Assembly: GCA_901472405.1 (NCBI GenBank)
Contig: LR590463.1
Location: 2,666,001-2,730,000, forward strand
Source of the DNA: Serratia rubidaea
Lineage (GTDB): Bacteria; Pseudomonadota; Gammaproteobacteria; Enterobacterales; Enterobacteriaceae
Direction: 5' to 3'
Length of the DNA: 64,000 nt
Each line of letters opens with the position of its first letter. Positions within the stretch are counted from its first letter, which is position 1. Position numbers and translations under genes: made by a program. The notes under the pieces were generated by a model. The model saw only the letters and a list, made by a program, of their open reading frames with translations, searched no databases and was not told the origin of the DNA. This document shows, in pieces, positions 32,648 to 41,376 of this stretch.

Positions 32648-33394
32648 TCAGAAGGTGTAAGTAACACCGCTCCACAGCATGCCGTCGTACGAGGTGTCCA
32701 CCATCGGGCTGTCTTTGACTTCATCAGACAGGCGCACGTAGCGGCCCATAAAGAAGGCGTTCCAGCTCTTGTTGATCTGGTAGTTCGCCGTCAGCTCCAG
32801 GTATGGCGCCCAGCTGTCGCTCGGCTTGTAGCTGTTCAGGCCGCTGCGACGCGATTCATTGTCGCTCACGCCGTAGTAGTATTTATTCTGGTTTTTGCTG
32901 CTCCAGGTCACGCCGACGCCCGGCGCCAGGCTCCAGTCGCCCAGCTGGAACTTGTACAGATAGGCCAGATCGCCGACCAGTCCGTTGCTGTTATCCAGCG
33001 TATCGCCGCTGAAGGCCGCACGCAGCGTGCCCCATTCGGCGTTGTGCGAATAAGCCATCCCGGCCATCAGCGTGCCGCGGCGCTTATCCAGGCGCTTCAT
33101 GCGATCGTCGTCGCTGTCGCCCGGTCTGAAGTGCAGCGGTGAATAGTACGCCATCACGCTGAGCTTATTGACCTGATCGTTCCACAGGTAGTAGCCGGCG
33201 GTCAGCGTATGGAAGTAAAAATCCTCGCTGTCATAGTTGATCACCGGCACCGGATACAGGCGGGTGTTGTTGCCCTTGTAAGGGTCCGGCGTCAGCAGCG
33301 CCGATGCCCCCAGCGACCAGGTTCCAGCCTGAGCGCCCTGCGCGCACAGCAGCGCGCCGGCGATTGCCAACGTTTTGAATTTGAAAATTTTCAC
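32648..33394 (-). CDS. mipA: MipA/OmpV family outer-membrane protein
   Basis: Predicted outer-membrane beta-barrel; MipA of E. coli is a scaffold linking MltA and PBP1B. The likely start is GTG 33394, giving the signal peptide KTLAIAGALLCAQGAQA and then 248 residues in total. Typical features: YPVPVINYDSEDFYFHTL, GDTLDNSNGLV, YYYGVSDNESRRSGL and a C-terminal aromatic strand ending GVTYTF. It is next to yeaD as in E. coli. Confidence 0.92.
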   Translation of the reverse strand: MKIFKFKTLAIAGALLCAQGAQAGTWSLGASALLTPDPYKGNNTRLYPVPVINYDSEDFYFHTLTAGYYLWNDQVNKLSVMAYYSPLHFRPGDSDDDRMKRLDKRRGTLMAGMAYSHNAEWGTLRAAFSGDTLDNSNGLVGDLAYLYKFQLGDWSLAPGVGVTWSSKNQNKYYYGVSDNESRRSGLNSYKPSDSWAPYLELTANYQINKSWNAFFMGRYVRLSDEVKDSPMVDTSYDGMLWSGVTYTF

Positions 33395-34002
33395 CCGTTC
33401 GATTCCCCTTCGTTGTTCTTGTATAAACACGTTACGCCGCCGGCTTGGCAACGCGCGTCCCGATGCAAACTCCGCTGACGCCGCCCGAGACGCGGCATTG
33501 TCATACCATTATCCGATCGGCGTCGTCAAAATAGCGCCATATTCTAGGTGAAATTTTAGTGACGCGCTTTATCTTTACATGTTAAATCGCACCGGATCGG
33601 CCACATTAATGCCGAAATATGTATAAAGCATGTCAGAAACATGACGTTTCCCCCCTCAGGCCGCAGCCAATAAGGCTCTCCTTTTTCCCTGAAATAACTG
33701 AGTCATTGATATGACTTAAAAAAAGCTTTTTCGCTGACAGGAAATTTTCCGCTATGCCAACTAAGCTTAAATCAGAAGCTGAAATTACCCTGAGCCCAGT
33801 GGCAATACAGCGCAACTCGCGATAATAAGCGCAACAGGTTGGCAGACGGGTTGCTGTACTCAGGTTTTAACTTCTTCTTTCGGGGGCCGGAATAGGTACT
33901 CAATGTTATTGAGTTGCGGCGCTACGGCCGCAGTCTCAATCCCAACGGGTCTATCACCCGCTCCCTTTAACCTGTGCTAATAACGAAAGGACGGGCATCG
34001 CC
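33395..34002. other. mipA-prkA intergenic region
   Basis: A 608-bp gap between divergent mipA and prkA. It holds a sigma-54-like promoter (33839-33855) and a roughly 140-nt leader with small inverted repeats (for example CAATGTTATTG). No gene is supported; a 60-codon minus-strand frame at 33633-33815 looks random. Confidence 0.55.
33839..33855 (+). promoter_or_regulatory. Sigma-54 (RpoN) promoter upstream of prkA-yeaH
   Basis: TTGGCAGACGGGTTGCT matches the -24/-12 consensus TTGGCAC-N5-TTGCT with the invariant GG and GC exactly 10 bp apart (33841-33842 and 33853-33854). It lies about 150 bp before the prkA ATG. E. coli yeaGH is known to be under nitrogen (RpoN/NtrC) control, which fits. No convincing NtrC site was found upstream. 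Confidence 0.75.
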
Positions 34003-35938
34003 ATGAACATATTTGACCACTATCGCCAGCGCTATGAAGCTGCCAAGGACGAAGAGTTCACACTGCAGGAATTTCTTACCATTTGCCGGGAAGATCGCAG
34101 TGCCTACGCCAATGCCGCAGAACGACTGCTAATGGCTATCGGTGAACCGGTCATGGTCGACACCGCGCTTGAATCCCGCATGTCGCGCCTGTTCTCCAAC
34201 CGCGTGATCGCGCGCTATCCGGCCTTTGAAGAGTTCTACGGCATGGAGGAGGCTATCGAACAGATCGTCTCTTACCTGAAACACGCCGCACAGGGCCTGG
34301 AAGAGAAAAAACAGATCCTGTATTTGCTGGGGCCGGTCGGCGGCGGTAAGTCCTCGCTGGCCGAACGGCTGAAAGCGCTGATGCAGCTGGTGCCTATCTA
34401 CACGTTAAGCGCCAACGGCGAGCGCAGCCCGGTGAACGACCATCCGCTGTGCCTGTTCAATCCGCAGGAAGACGCCGGCATTCTGGAAAAAGAGTACAAC
34501 ATTCCGCGCCGCTACCTCGGCACCATTATGTCGCCATGGGCGGCGAAACGCCTCCATGAGTTTGGCGGCGACATCACCAAATTCAAGGTGGTGAAAGTAC
34601 GTCCGTCGATTCTCGAACAGATCGCTATCGCCAAAACCGAACCCGGCGATGAAAACAACCAGGACATATCGGCCCTGGTCGGTAAGGTGGATATCCGCAA
34701 ACTGGAAAACCACGCGCAGAACGATCCTGACGCCTACGGCTATTCCGGCGCCCTGTGCCGCGCCAACCAGGGGCTGATGGAATTTGTCGAAATGTTTAAG
34801 GCGCCGATTAAGGTGCTGCACCCGCTGCTGACCGCCACGCAGGAAGGCAACTATAACGGTACCGAAGGCATCTCCGCCCTGCCGTTCAACGGCATTATTC
34901 TGGCCCACTCCAACGAATCGGAATGGGGTGACGTTCCGCAACAACAAAAACAACGAAGCCTTCCTGGACCGCGTATATATCGTTAAGGTGCCGTACTGCC
35001 TGCGGGTGTCGGAAGAGATCAAAATCTACGACAAACTGCTGGACCACAGCGAGCTGACCCACGCGCCATGCTCGCCGGGCACGCTGGAAACGCTGGCGCG
35101 CTTTACCGTGCTGTCGCGGCTGAAAGAGCCGGAAAACTCCAGCCTCTACTCGAAAATGCGCGTTTACGACGGTGAAAGCCTGAAAGATACCGATCCGAAG
35201 GCCAAGTCGTATCAGGAATACCGCGACTATGCCGGCGTGGACGAAGGGATGAACGGCCTGTCGACCCGCTTTGCCTTCAAGATTTTGTCGCGCGTGTTCA
35301 ACTTCGATCATACCGAAGTGGCGGCCAACCCGGTGCACCTGTTCTACGTGCTGGAACAGCAGATTGAACGCGAACAGTTCCCGCAGGATCTGGCGGAAAA
35401 ATATCTGGAGCACCTGAAAGGCTACCTGATCCCGAAATACGCCGAGTTTATCGGCAAAGAGATCCAGACCGCCTATCTGGAGTCCTACTCCGAGTACGGC
35501 CAGAATATTTTCGACCGCTACGTAACCTATGCGGACTTCTGGATCCAGGATCAGGAGTACCGCGATCCGGATACCGGCCAGCTGTTTGACCGGGAATCGC
35601 TTAACGCCGAACTGGAGAAAATTGAAAAACCTGCCGGCATCAGCAACCCGAAAGATTTCCGCAATGAAATCGTCAACTTCGTGCTGCGCGCCCGGGCGAA
35701 CAATAACGGCCGCAATCCTAACTGGACCAGTTATGAGAAGCTGCGCACGGTTATCGAGAAGAAAATGTTCTCGAATACCGAAGAGCTGCTGCCGGTCATC
35801 TCCTTTAACGCTAAAACCTCAACGGACGAGCAGAAAAAACACGACGACTTTGTCGATCGCATGATGGAAAAAGGGTATACCCGCAAGCAGGTGCGTTTAC
35901 TGTGCGAATGGTATCTGCGGGTCAGAAAATCCTCCTGA
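34003..35938 (+). CDS. yeaG: PrkA family serine protein kinase YeaG (frameshifted)
   Basis: Stress and starvation-induced kinase of the PrkA family. N-terminal AAA-like domain with Walker A LLGPVGGGKSSLAERLK (near residue 105) and SNRVIARYPAFEEFYGME; C-terminal kinase-like domain. An extra G near 34925 (after HSNESEW) breaks the frame; removing it gives 644 residues, exactly the E. coli YeaG length. First gene of the yeaGH operon. Confidence 0.95.
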
Positions 35939-35976
35939 TAACGCGCTGCGAGTGACGTCGTAGAGGGATGCCTTAA

Positions 35977-36004
35977 TAGCCCGCGGGCTGCAGCTCGCGG
36001 GCTA
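35977..36004 (+). other. Intercistronic hairpin between yeaG and yeaH
   Basis: A 9-bp perfect inverted repeat (TAGCCCGCG/CGCGGGCTA) with a 10-nt loop lies in the 101-bp gap. No T tract follows, so it may be a processing or stability element rather than a terminator. Confidence 0.45.
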
Positions 36005-36039
36005 CAGGGCATAGAAAGTTGGCAATGGTTGGGGGAACT

Positions 36040-37310
36040 ATGGCTTATTTCATTGATCGACGGCTGAACGGCAAAAACAAAAGCATGGTGAATCGCCAGC
36101 GCTTCCTGCGCCGCTACAAGTCGCAAATCAAACAGTCGATCGCCGAGGCCATCAACAAGCGTTCGGTCACCGACATAGAGAGTGGCGAATCCGTATCGAT
36201 TCCCAACGCCGATATCAACGAACCGATGTTCCATCAGGGGCGCGGCGGCACGCGCCATCGCGTCCATCCCGGTAACGATCACTTTGTACAAAACGACCGC
36301 GTCGAGCGGCCGCAGGGCGGCGGCGGTGGCGGCAGCGGCCAGGGCAACGCCAGTCAGGACGGTGAAGGCCAGGATGATTTTCGTGTTCCAAATCTCCAAA
36401 GATGAGTATCTCGATCTGCTGTTTGAGGATTTGGCGCTGCCGAACCTGAAGAAAAATGAGTACAAACAGCTTACCGAGTTTAAAACCCATCGCGCCGGCT
36501 TTACCGCCAACGGCCGTGCCCGCCAACATCAGCATCGTGCGCTCCCTGCAAAACTCGCTGGCGCGCCGCACGGCGATGACCGCCGGCAAACGTCGCGAAC
36601 TGCGCCAGTTGGAAGAACAGCTGACCACGCTGGAGAACACCGAGCCGGTGCAGCTGCTGGAAGAGGAGCAGCTGCGTAAGGAGATTGCCGAACTGCGGCA
36701 GAAAATTGAACGCGTGCCCTTTATCGATACCTTCGATTTACGCTACAAGAATTATGAACGCCGTCCGGAGCCGTCCAGCCAGGCGGTAATGTTCTGCCTG
36801 ATGGACGTTTCCGGTTCGATGGATCAGGCAACGAAAGATATGGCCAAACGTTTCTATATCCTGCTCTATCTGTTCCTGAGCCGCACCTATAAAAACGTCG
36901 AGGTGGTGTATATCCGCCACCATACGCAGGCCAAGGAGGTCGACGAACAGGAATTCTTCTACTCGCAGGAAACCGGCGGCACCATTGTTTCCAGCGCGCT
37001 GAAGCTGATGAGCGAGGTGGTGGAGGAACGTTACAACCCGGCGCAGTGGAATATCTATGCGGCACAGGCGTCGGACGGCGACAACTGGGCCGATGACTCC
37101 CCGCTGTGCCACGAACTGCTGGCGAAAAAACTGCTGCCGATCGTGCGCTACTACAGCTATATCGAAATTACCCGCCGGGCGCATCAAACCCTGTGGCGTG
37201 AATATGAAAACCTACAGGCCAGGTTCGACAACTTCGCCATGCAGCACATTCGTGAGCCGGACGATATCTATCCGGTATTCCGCGAGCTGTTCCATACTCA
37301 AACCGCCTGA
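36040..37310 (+). CDS. yeaH: DUF444 protein YeaH (two frameshifts)
   Basis: Partner of PrkA, resembling B. subtilis YhbH, with a von Willebrand A-like region ([20 protein letters not shown] near residue 245). The start is ATG 36040 after GGGGGA. The N-terminal part ends in a Gly-rich linker ([14 protein letters not shown]). Extra bases near 36375 (T) and 36513 (C) break the frame; repair gives 422 residues, versus 427 in E. coli. Confidence 0.93.
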
Positions 37311-37322
37311 ATGCCGTTTCTC

Positions 37323-37350
37323 AGGGCCGGGTATCCCCCCGGCCCTTCTT
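37323..37350 (+). terminator. yeaGH terminator
   Basis: Stem AGGGCCGGG/CCCGGCCCT with a 6-nt loop followed by TTCTT, 12 bp after yeaH. It may also serve the convergent small gene at 37354. Confidence 0.75.
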
Positions 37351-37353
37351 CTA

Positions 37354-37515
37354 TCAGGAATCTTTGGTCTGCACCCAAAATGCATGAATCAGGCCTGGGA
37401 AATATCCCAGCAACGTCAGAATAATATTCAGAATAAATGCGCCGCCCAACCCTTTGCCCAGCAGCACGCCCAGCGGCGGTATAAGGATGGTAAATACGAT
37501 ACGCCAAAAGCCCAT
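37354..37515 (-). CDS. Pmp3/YqaE family small membrane protein
   Basis: A 53-residue gene with two hydrophobic helices (IVFTILIPPLGVLLGKG and FILNIILTLLGYFPGLIHAF), the hallmark of the UPF0057/Pmp3 family that includes E. coli YqaE and yeast Pmp3. The ATG at 37515 has an excellent AGGAGG site 6 nt upstream. Pmp3 proteins are linked to membrane potential and salt stress; the role here is unproven. It is convergent with yeaH and divergent from the next small gene. Confidence 0.92.
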   Translation of the reverse strand: MGFWRIVFTILIPPLGVLLGKGLGGAFILNIILTLLGYFPGLIHAFWVQTKDS

Positions 37516-37754
37516 AATGCCTCCTCAGTGTGCTTGTACTCTGTCAACCTATTATATCTGCTTAATATTTTCAAAAGTTTATCAGCGCTGCACCTATTTT
37601 TCGGCGTAGTCTTACGCCGGCTTAACGCTTATTTTTAATGGGGGTATATGACGTCAGGGAATAACGCGCCACGTGATTAGTCGGCGCTGGTCGTTGATTA
37701 TACGCGGCGATGCTCCTAGAATGCGCGCTGAGAAATATTACTGGAATGAGTTTC

Positions 37755-37931
37755 ATGTCGTCGCTGTGGGTTGCAACACAATATTTTTATTTGTTTGGCT
37801 TTTTATTCTCTGTGGTTTTTACCTATCTGGTCAGCCGGGATACGATTAAAATTCGCTGTCTCAGCGCCCTCACCATCGGCCTCACCTGGCCCCTCAGTTT
37901 ACCGGTCGTTTTACTGTTCTCCCTGTTCTGA
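37755..37931 (+). CDS. GhoT/OrtT family small membrane toxin-like protein
   Basis: 58 residues with two hydrophobic segments. The C-terminal half, IRCLSALTIGLTWPLSLP then LLFSLF, closely matches E. coli GhoT (LLSAFLVGITWPMSLP...LLFSLF) and its relative OrtT. These peptides insert in the inner membrane and lower membrane potential and ATP under stress. The start is ATG 37755; the frame extends further upstream without conservation. No GhoS antitoxin gene is adjacent, so it would be an orphan like OrtT. Confidence 0.8.
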   Translation: MSSLWVATQYFYLFGFLFSVVFTYLVSRDTIKIRCLSALTIGLTWPLSLPVVLLFSLF

Positions 37932-37992
37932 GGCCGGCCAACGCCGCTGAAATCGCCACGCCGTCCATCCATGCCGGCGCGGCGATCGTCTG

Positions 37993-40110
37993 TCAGAAAT
38001 CGTACCCCACCGTCGCGACAACGCTGCGCTCCTGCCCCCAATAGCAGTAGCTGGTGCCGTAACAGGCCGCGACGTATTTTCTGTCCGCCAGATTATTAAC
38101 GTTCAGCTGGACGTAGGCGCCCTTCAGCGTCGGCGCCACCTGCGCCAGATTCATGCGTACCGAAGCGTCCAGTAAGGTCACGGACGGAATGCGCCGGGTA
38201 TTCTCATTATCCGCCCACTGTTTGCCAATATAACGCACGCCCGCGCCGACGTTCAGCCCATAACCGGCATCATACTGCCCCCACAGCGTCGCCATCTGGT
38301 CCGGCGCCAGATACGGCGTATTGCCGTTATTGCCGTCGATGGCGTCTTTAAATTTCACCTTGTTATAGGTGTAACCGGCAATCACATTAAGGCGATCGGT
38401 CACCTGAGAGCGCGCTTCCAGTTCAATCCCCTGCGAATGCACCTTCCCGGCAGGATCGTAGTAACTCTGCTGCACCACCCGGTTCGCCACGTCTTTCTGC
38501 GTGAGATCGTACAGCGACACGCTGTACAGCGATGTGCTGCCCGGCGGCTGGTATTTCAGGCCGACTTCATACTGCTTGCTGGTGCTGGGCTTGAGCATAT
38601 GGCCGTCTTTATCCGCCAACGCTTCCGGGGTGATCGCCGTGCTGTAGCTGGCATACGGCGAGAAGCCGTTGTCGAAGTGATAAAGCAGCGAGGCGCGACC
38701 GCTGAAGTGGTGATCGTTGCGCGAATCGCTACTGTCCGCAGTCAGGTTAGTATTTTTGCTTTCCAGACGATCGTAACGGCCGGCCAGGTTGAGATACCAG
38801 TTATTCAGGGCGATCTCATCCTGCAGGTAGACGCCGGTTTGCTGGTAGCGGCGGCGCGAGTCGGTGCGAGTGACGCCGGTCAGCAATGGCTCCTCCGCCT
38901 CGCCGGTATAAGGGTTCAGCGGCGAAGCGCCGCCGGCCTCATCCCACAGATTATTGCGGAAACGCTGATAGCCCAGCCCCAGCAGCACCTTATGGTCCAA
39001 CAGACCGGTGGCGAACTCGGCTTCCAGCTGATTATCCACGGCGTAGGCGTCCAGCGAGGTATTAGAACCGCTGTAGTAGCGGTTCAGCAGCGTATGATCG
39101 TCATTCCAGCCCGCCTGATAAACCTGCTCCAGTTCAACGTTCGAATGGGTATAGCTGGCGTTTTGCCGGAAGGTCCAGATATCGTTAAACCGGTGCGAGA
39201 AGGCGTAGCTGTAGATCTGTTCCCAACGCTTGAACACATTATGGCGGCTGTCGCCGTCAAAGAATCCCCGCCCCAGCTTGTCGCCCTGGCTGGCATACAG
39301 GCTGCCGTCTGCCGGCACCGCGCTGTGATAGCCACCGGACGGATCTTTTTGCAGGTAGGCTTTCAGCAGCAGCGAGGTGTCTTCACTCGGCTGCCACAGC
39401 AGCGACGGCGCGATCGCGTAGCGCTCTTCGCGCTGGTGGTCATACATGGTATCGCTGCTGCGCGTCATGCCCGTCAGCCGGTATGCCCATTGATCCGACA
39501 GCGCGCCGGTCACGTCAAACGCCCCGCCTTGGGTATGGTGATTGCCGCCCGTCAGGTTAAGGTGCCCTTCCGTAGCGAACTGCGGCCGTTTGCTGGTCAG
39601 CGCCACCAGACCGCCGGGGATACTTTGGCCGTACATGACCGAAGACGGCCCTTTAATCACGTCAACCCGCTCCAGGAACCAGGGATCAACCTGCAGCGCG
39701 TTGTAGCTGCCGCTGTCGCTCAGTAACCGCAGCCCGTCCAGGAAGGTGTTATTCACATCGCCGCCATGAAAGCCCCGCAGCGCAATAGTGTCATAGCGCG
39801 TCGCCCCGCCGGAAAAATTGGTGAATACCCCCGGCGTATACTTCAGCGCATCGTTAACCGTTAATGCATTCTGGTCGGTCATCTGTTGACGCGTCACCAC
39901 CGACACCGTCTGCCCGGTCAAAATCAGCGGACGGTCGGTTTTCGTCGCCCCCTGGCTGGTGCCGGCGGTGTAGCCGTGGGTGGCGGAGTCCGCCGTGTCC
40001 GCCGGCCCGGCGGTCACCAGCAGCGTATCTTCCGCCCAGGAAGAGAGCGGTAAAAACAGCGCGATGGCGCAGAACAGACGGGAGCGTTTGACAGGAAAAA
40101 TCCCAGACAT
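37993..40110 (-). CDS. TonB-dependent siderophore receptor (hydroxamate type)
   Basis: Outer-membrane iron-siderophore transporter, 705 residues. Signal peptide 1-25 (IALFLPLSSWA), a TonB-box-like start (EDTLLVTAG), plug domain with RYDTIALRGFHGGDVNN and VIKGPSSVMYGQSIPGGLV, then the 22-strand barrel. The C-terminal pattern with two cysteines (YVAACYGTSYCYWGQERS) and terminal VGYDF resembles the FhuA/FoxA/FcuA group. Ligand is unknown. A strong Fur box lies 129 bp upstream, so iron-starvation induction is expected. No siderophore synthesis genes are adjacent. Confidence 0.92.
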   Translation of the reverse strand: MSGIFPVKRSRLFCAIALFLPLSSWAEDTLLVTAGPADTADSATHGYTAGTSQGATKTDRPLILTGQTVSVVTRQQMTDQNALTVNDALKYTPGVFTNFSGGATRYDTIALRGFHGGDVNNTFLDGLRLLSDSGSYNALQVDPWFLERVDVIKGPSSVMYGQSIPGGLVALTSKRPQFATEGHLNLTGGNHHTQGGAFDVTGALSDQWAYRLTGMTRSSDTMYDHQREERYAIAPSLLWQPSEDTSLLLKAYLQKDPSGGYHSAVPADGSLYASQGDKLGRGFFDGDSRHNVFKRWEQIYSYAFSHRFNDIWTFRQNASYTHSNVELEQVYQAGWNDDHTLLNRYYSGSNTSLDAYAVDNQLEAEFATGLLDHKVLLGLGYQRFRNNLWDEAGGASPLNPYTGEAEEPLLTGVTRTDSRRRYQQTGVYLQDEIALNNWYLNLAGRYDRLESKNTNLTADSSDSRNDHHFSGRASLLYHFDNGFSPYASYSTAITPEALADKDGHMLKPSTSKQYEVGLKYQPPGSTSLYSVSLYDLTQKDVANRVVQQSYYDPAGKVHSQGIELEARSQVTDRLNVIAGYTYNKVKFKDAIDGNNGNTPYLAPDQMATLWGQYDAGYGLNVGAGVRYIGKQWADNENTRRIPSVTLLDASVRMNLAQVAPTLKGAYVQLNVNNLADRKYVAACYGTSYCYWGQERSVVATVGYDF

Positions 40111-40238
40111 AGCCGTAATTCCTATTGGAAGCCATAAAATTTGCACCGCAAAGAGACAAAACGGTTTCGATGACCGTCCGGTCTGTGCGTGATGCGGTGC
40201 GCTGGTGTTAAGCAAGTGAAAATAATTGTAAAGATAAT

Positions 40239-40257
40239 AACAATGATAATTATTATC
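40239..40257 (-). promoter_or_regulatory. Fur box upstream of the siderophore receptor
   Basis: AACAATGATAATTATTATC matches the 19-bp Fur consensus GATAATGATAATCATTATC at 16 of 19 positions (counted by eye). It sits in a very AT-rich promoter stretch in the only gap before the receptor. Confidence 0.85.
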
Positions 40258-40357
40258 TTTTATGGATGGGGAATTCAAGCATGCTCGGCATTTATCAGCA
40301 GGAAAACTGGCGACGGTGTCCGGTGGATAACAGCAGAGAAAGAGGAGAAATCGGCGA

Positions 40358-40534
40358 TTATCTGGCCGAAGGCGGCGGCGCGTCAGAAATATGCGGTTCG
40401 GTGATATCCACCATGCGACAAATTTTGCTGTAGTTGCTGTAGCCCTCGCAGACTTTGTCTGCCACAAAGGTGCCCAGGTACCCCAGCACCAGCGCATACC
40501 CCAACATGCAACAAATAAAGATCAGCGTTCTCAC
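40358..40534 (-). CDS. Hypothetical small membrane protein
   Basis: A 58-codon frame starting at GTG 40534 behind a GGAGG site 11 nt upstream. One hydrophobic segment (TLIFICCMLGYALVLGYLGTF) is followed by a short soluble tail with two cysteines. I do not recognise a family. It is upstream of the siderophore receptor on the same strand but separated by the Fur box, so it is probably a separate unit. Confidence 0.5.
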   Translation of the reverse strand: MRTLIFICCMLGYALVLGYLGTFVADKVCEGYSNYSKICRMVDITEPHISDAPPPSAR

Positions 40535-40671
40535 TCCGGCGACTACCTCCAGCAAAATCTAGGCGTATCATACCGTGATTCCCCCTTTTACGCCTGCCCT
40601 GAATTGATGCTGCGCGACCATGTCGGCTTTGTAGTATCCTGTGATCACGTTTTGGCGAGCAGAGAAACCCG

Positions 40672-41238
40672 ATGCACCATGTGATGTTGGATATAGAAAC
40701 GCTGGATGTGAAACCAAGCGCGGTCATACTGGTGGTTGCCGCCGTATTTTTCGATCCGAAAACCGGTCAGTTGGGCGAGGAGTTTGAAGCGGCCGTCAGC
40801 CCACAAAAAGAACAGGACGGCAGAACGATCGGTCTGGACACCGTCGCCTGGTGGGCCAAACAATCCGATGAGGCGCGCAAGGCCGCCTTTAGCGGCAGCG
40901 ACAGCCTAAAACGCGTGCTGACCAACTTGAGCCGCTTTATGCATATGCACAGCACCGATACGGTCAAGGTCTGGGGCAACGGCAAAGAGTTTGACTGCGC
41001 CATTCTGGAGCACGCCTTTCAGCAGTTGGCGATGCCCTGCCCATGGAAGTTCTGGCATACGCAGGACGTTCGCACCCTCGTAACGCTGGCGGACCTGCAC
41101 GGTTTTAACCCGAAAAAGAGCCGACCGTTCGAAGGCACGCCGCACCGGGCGCTGGACGATGCCAAGCATCAGGCCCGATACGTCGCTGACGTGGTGGCCA
41201 ACTGCTATTTTCGTCACGACGCCGCACCGCTGCCCTAG
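40672..41238 (+). CDS. DEDDh 3'-5' exonuclease (RNase AS-like)
   Basis: 188-residue nuclease of the DnaQ superfamily. ExoI motif MLDIETLDV, ExoII region WGNGKEFDCAILEHAF, and ExoIII HRALDDAKHQARYVADV with the DEDDh histidine. The short form and the WWAKQS segment resemble the phage exodeoxyribonuclease VIII/RNase AS group. No equivalent lies in the collinear E. coli region. Whether it acts on RNA or DNA is unknown. Confidence 0.85.
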   Translation: MHHVMLDIETLDVKPSAVILVVAAVFFDPKTGQLGEEFEAAVSPQKEQDGRTIGLDTVAWWAKQSDEARKAAFSGSDSLKRVLTNLSRFMHMHSTDTVKVWGNGKEFDCAILEHAFQQLAMPCPWKFWHTQDVRTLVTLADLHGFNPKKSRPFEGTPHRALDDAKHQARYVADVVANCYFRHDAAPLP

Positions 41239-41376
41239 CCCGGACGGGCGCGCTTGCACGGCCTTCAGCGCCGTGGTCGCGCTGACGGTATAACAACATG
41301 GTGCGCCGCGCTTTTCATTTCTCCGCGGAGGCACTACCCTAAGCCACTTTGCCACCCGGATGTGCTACTTTTTATT

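Noticed and set aside
38437..39726. 429-codon open frame antisense to the siderophore receptor, and similar long antisense frames over purU (16547-17485), ugd, galU and others
   Set aside because: High GC at third positions leaves few stops on the opposite strand. The sense genes are firmly identified, and the antisense products show no domain, ribosome site or plausible composition.
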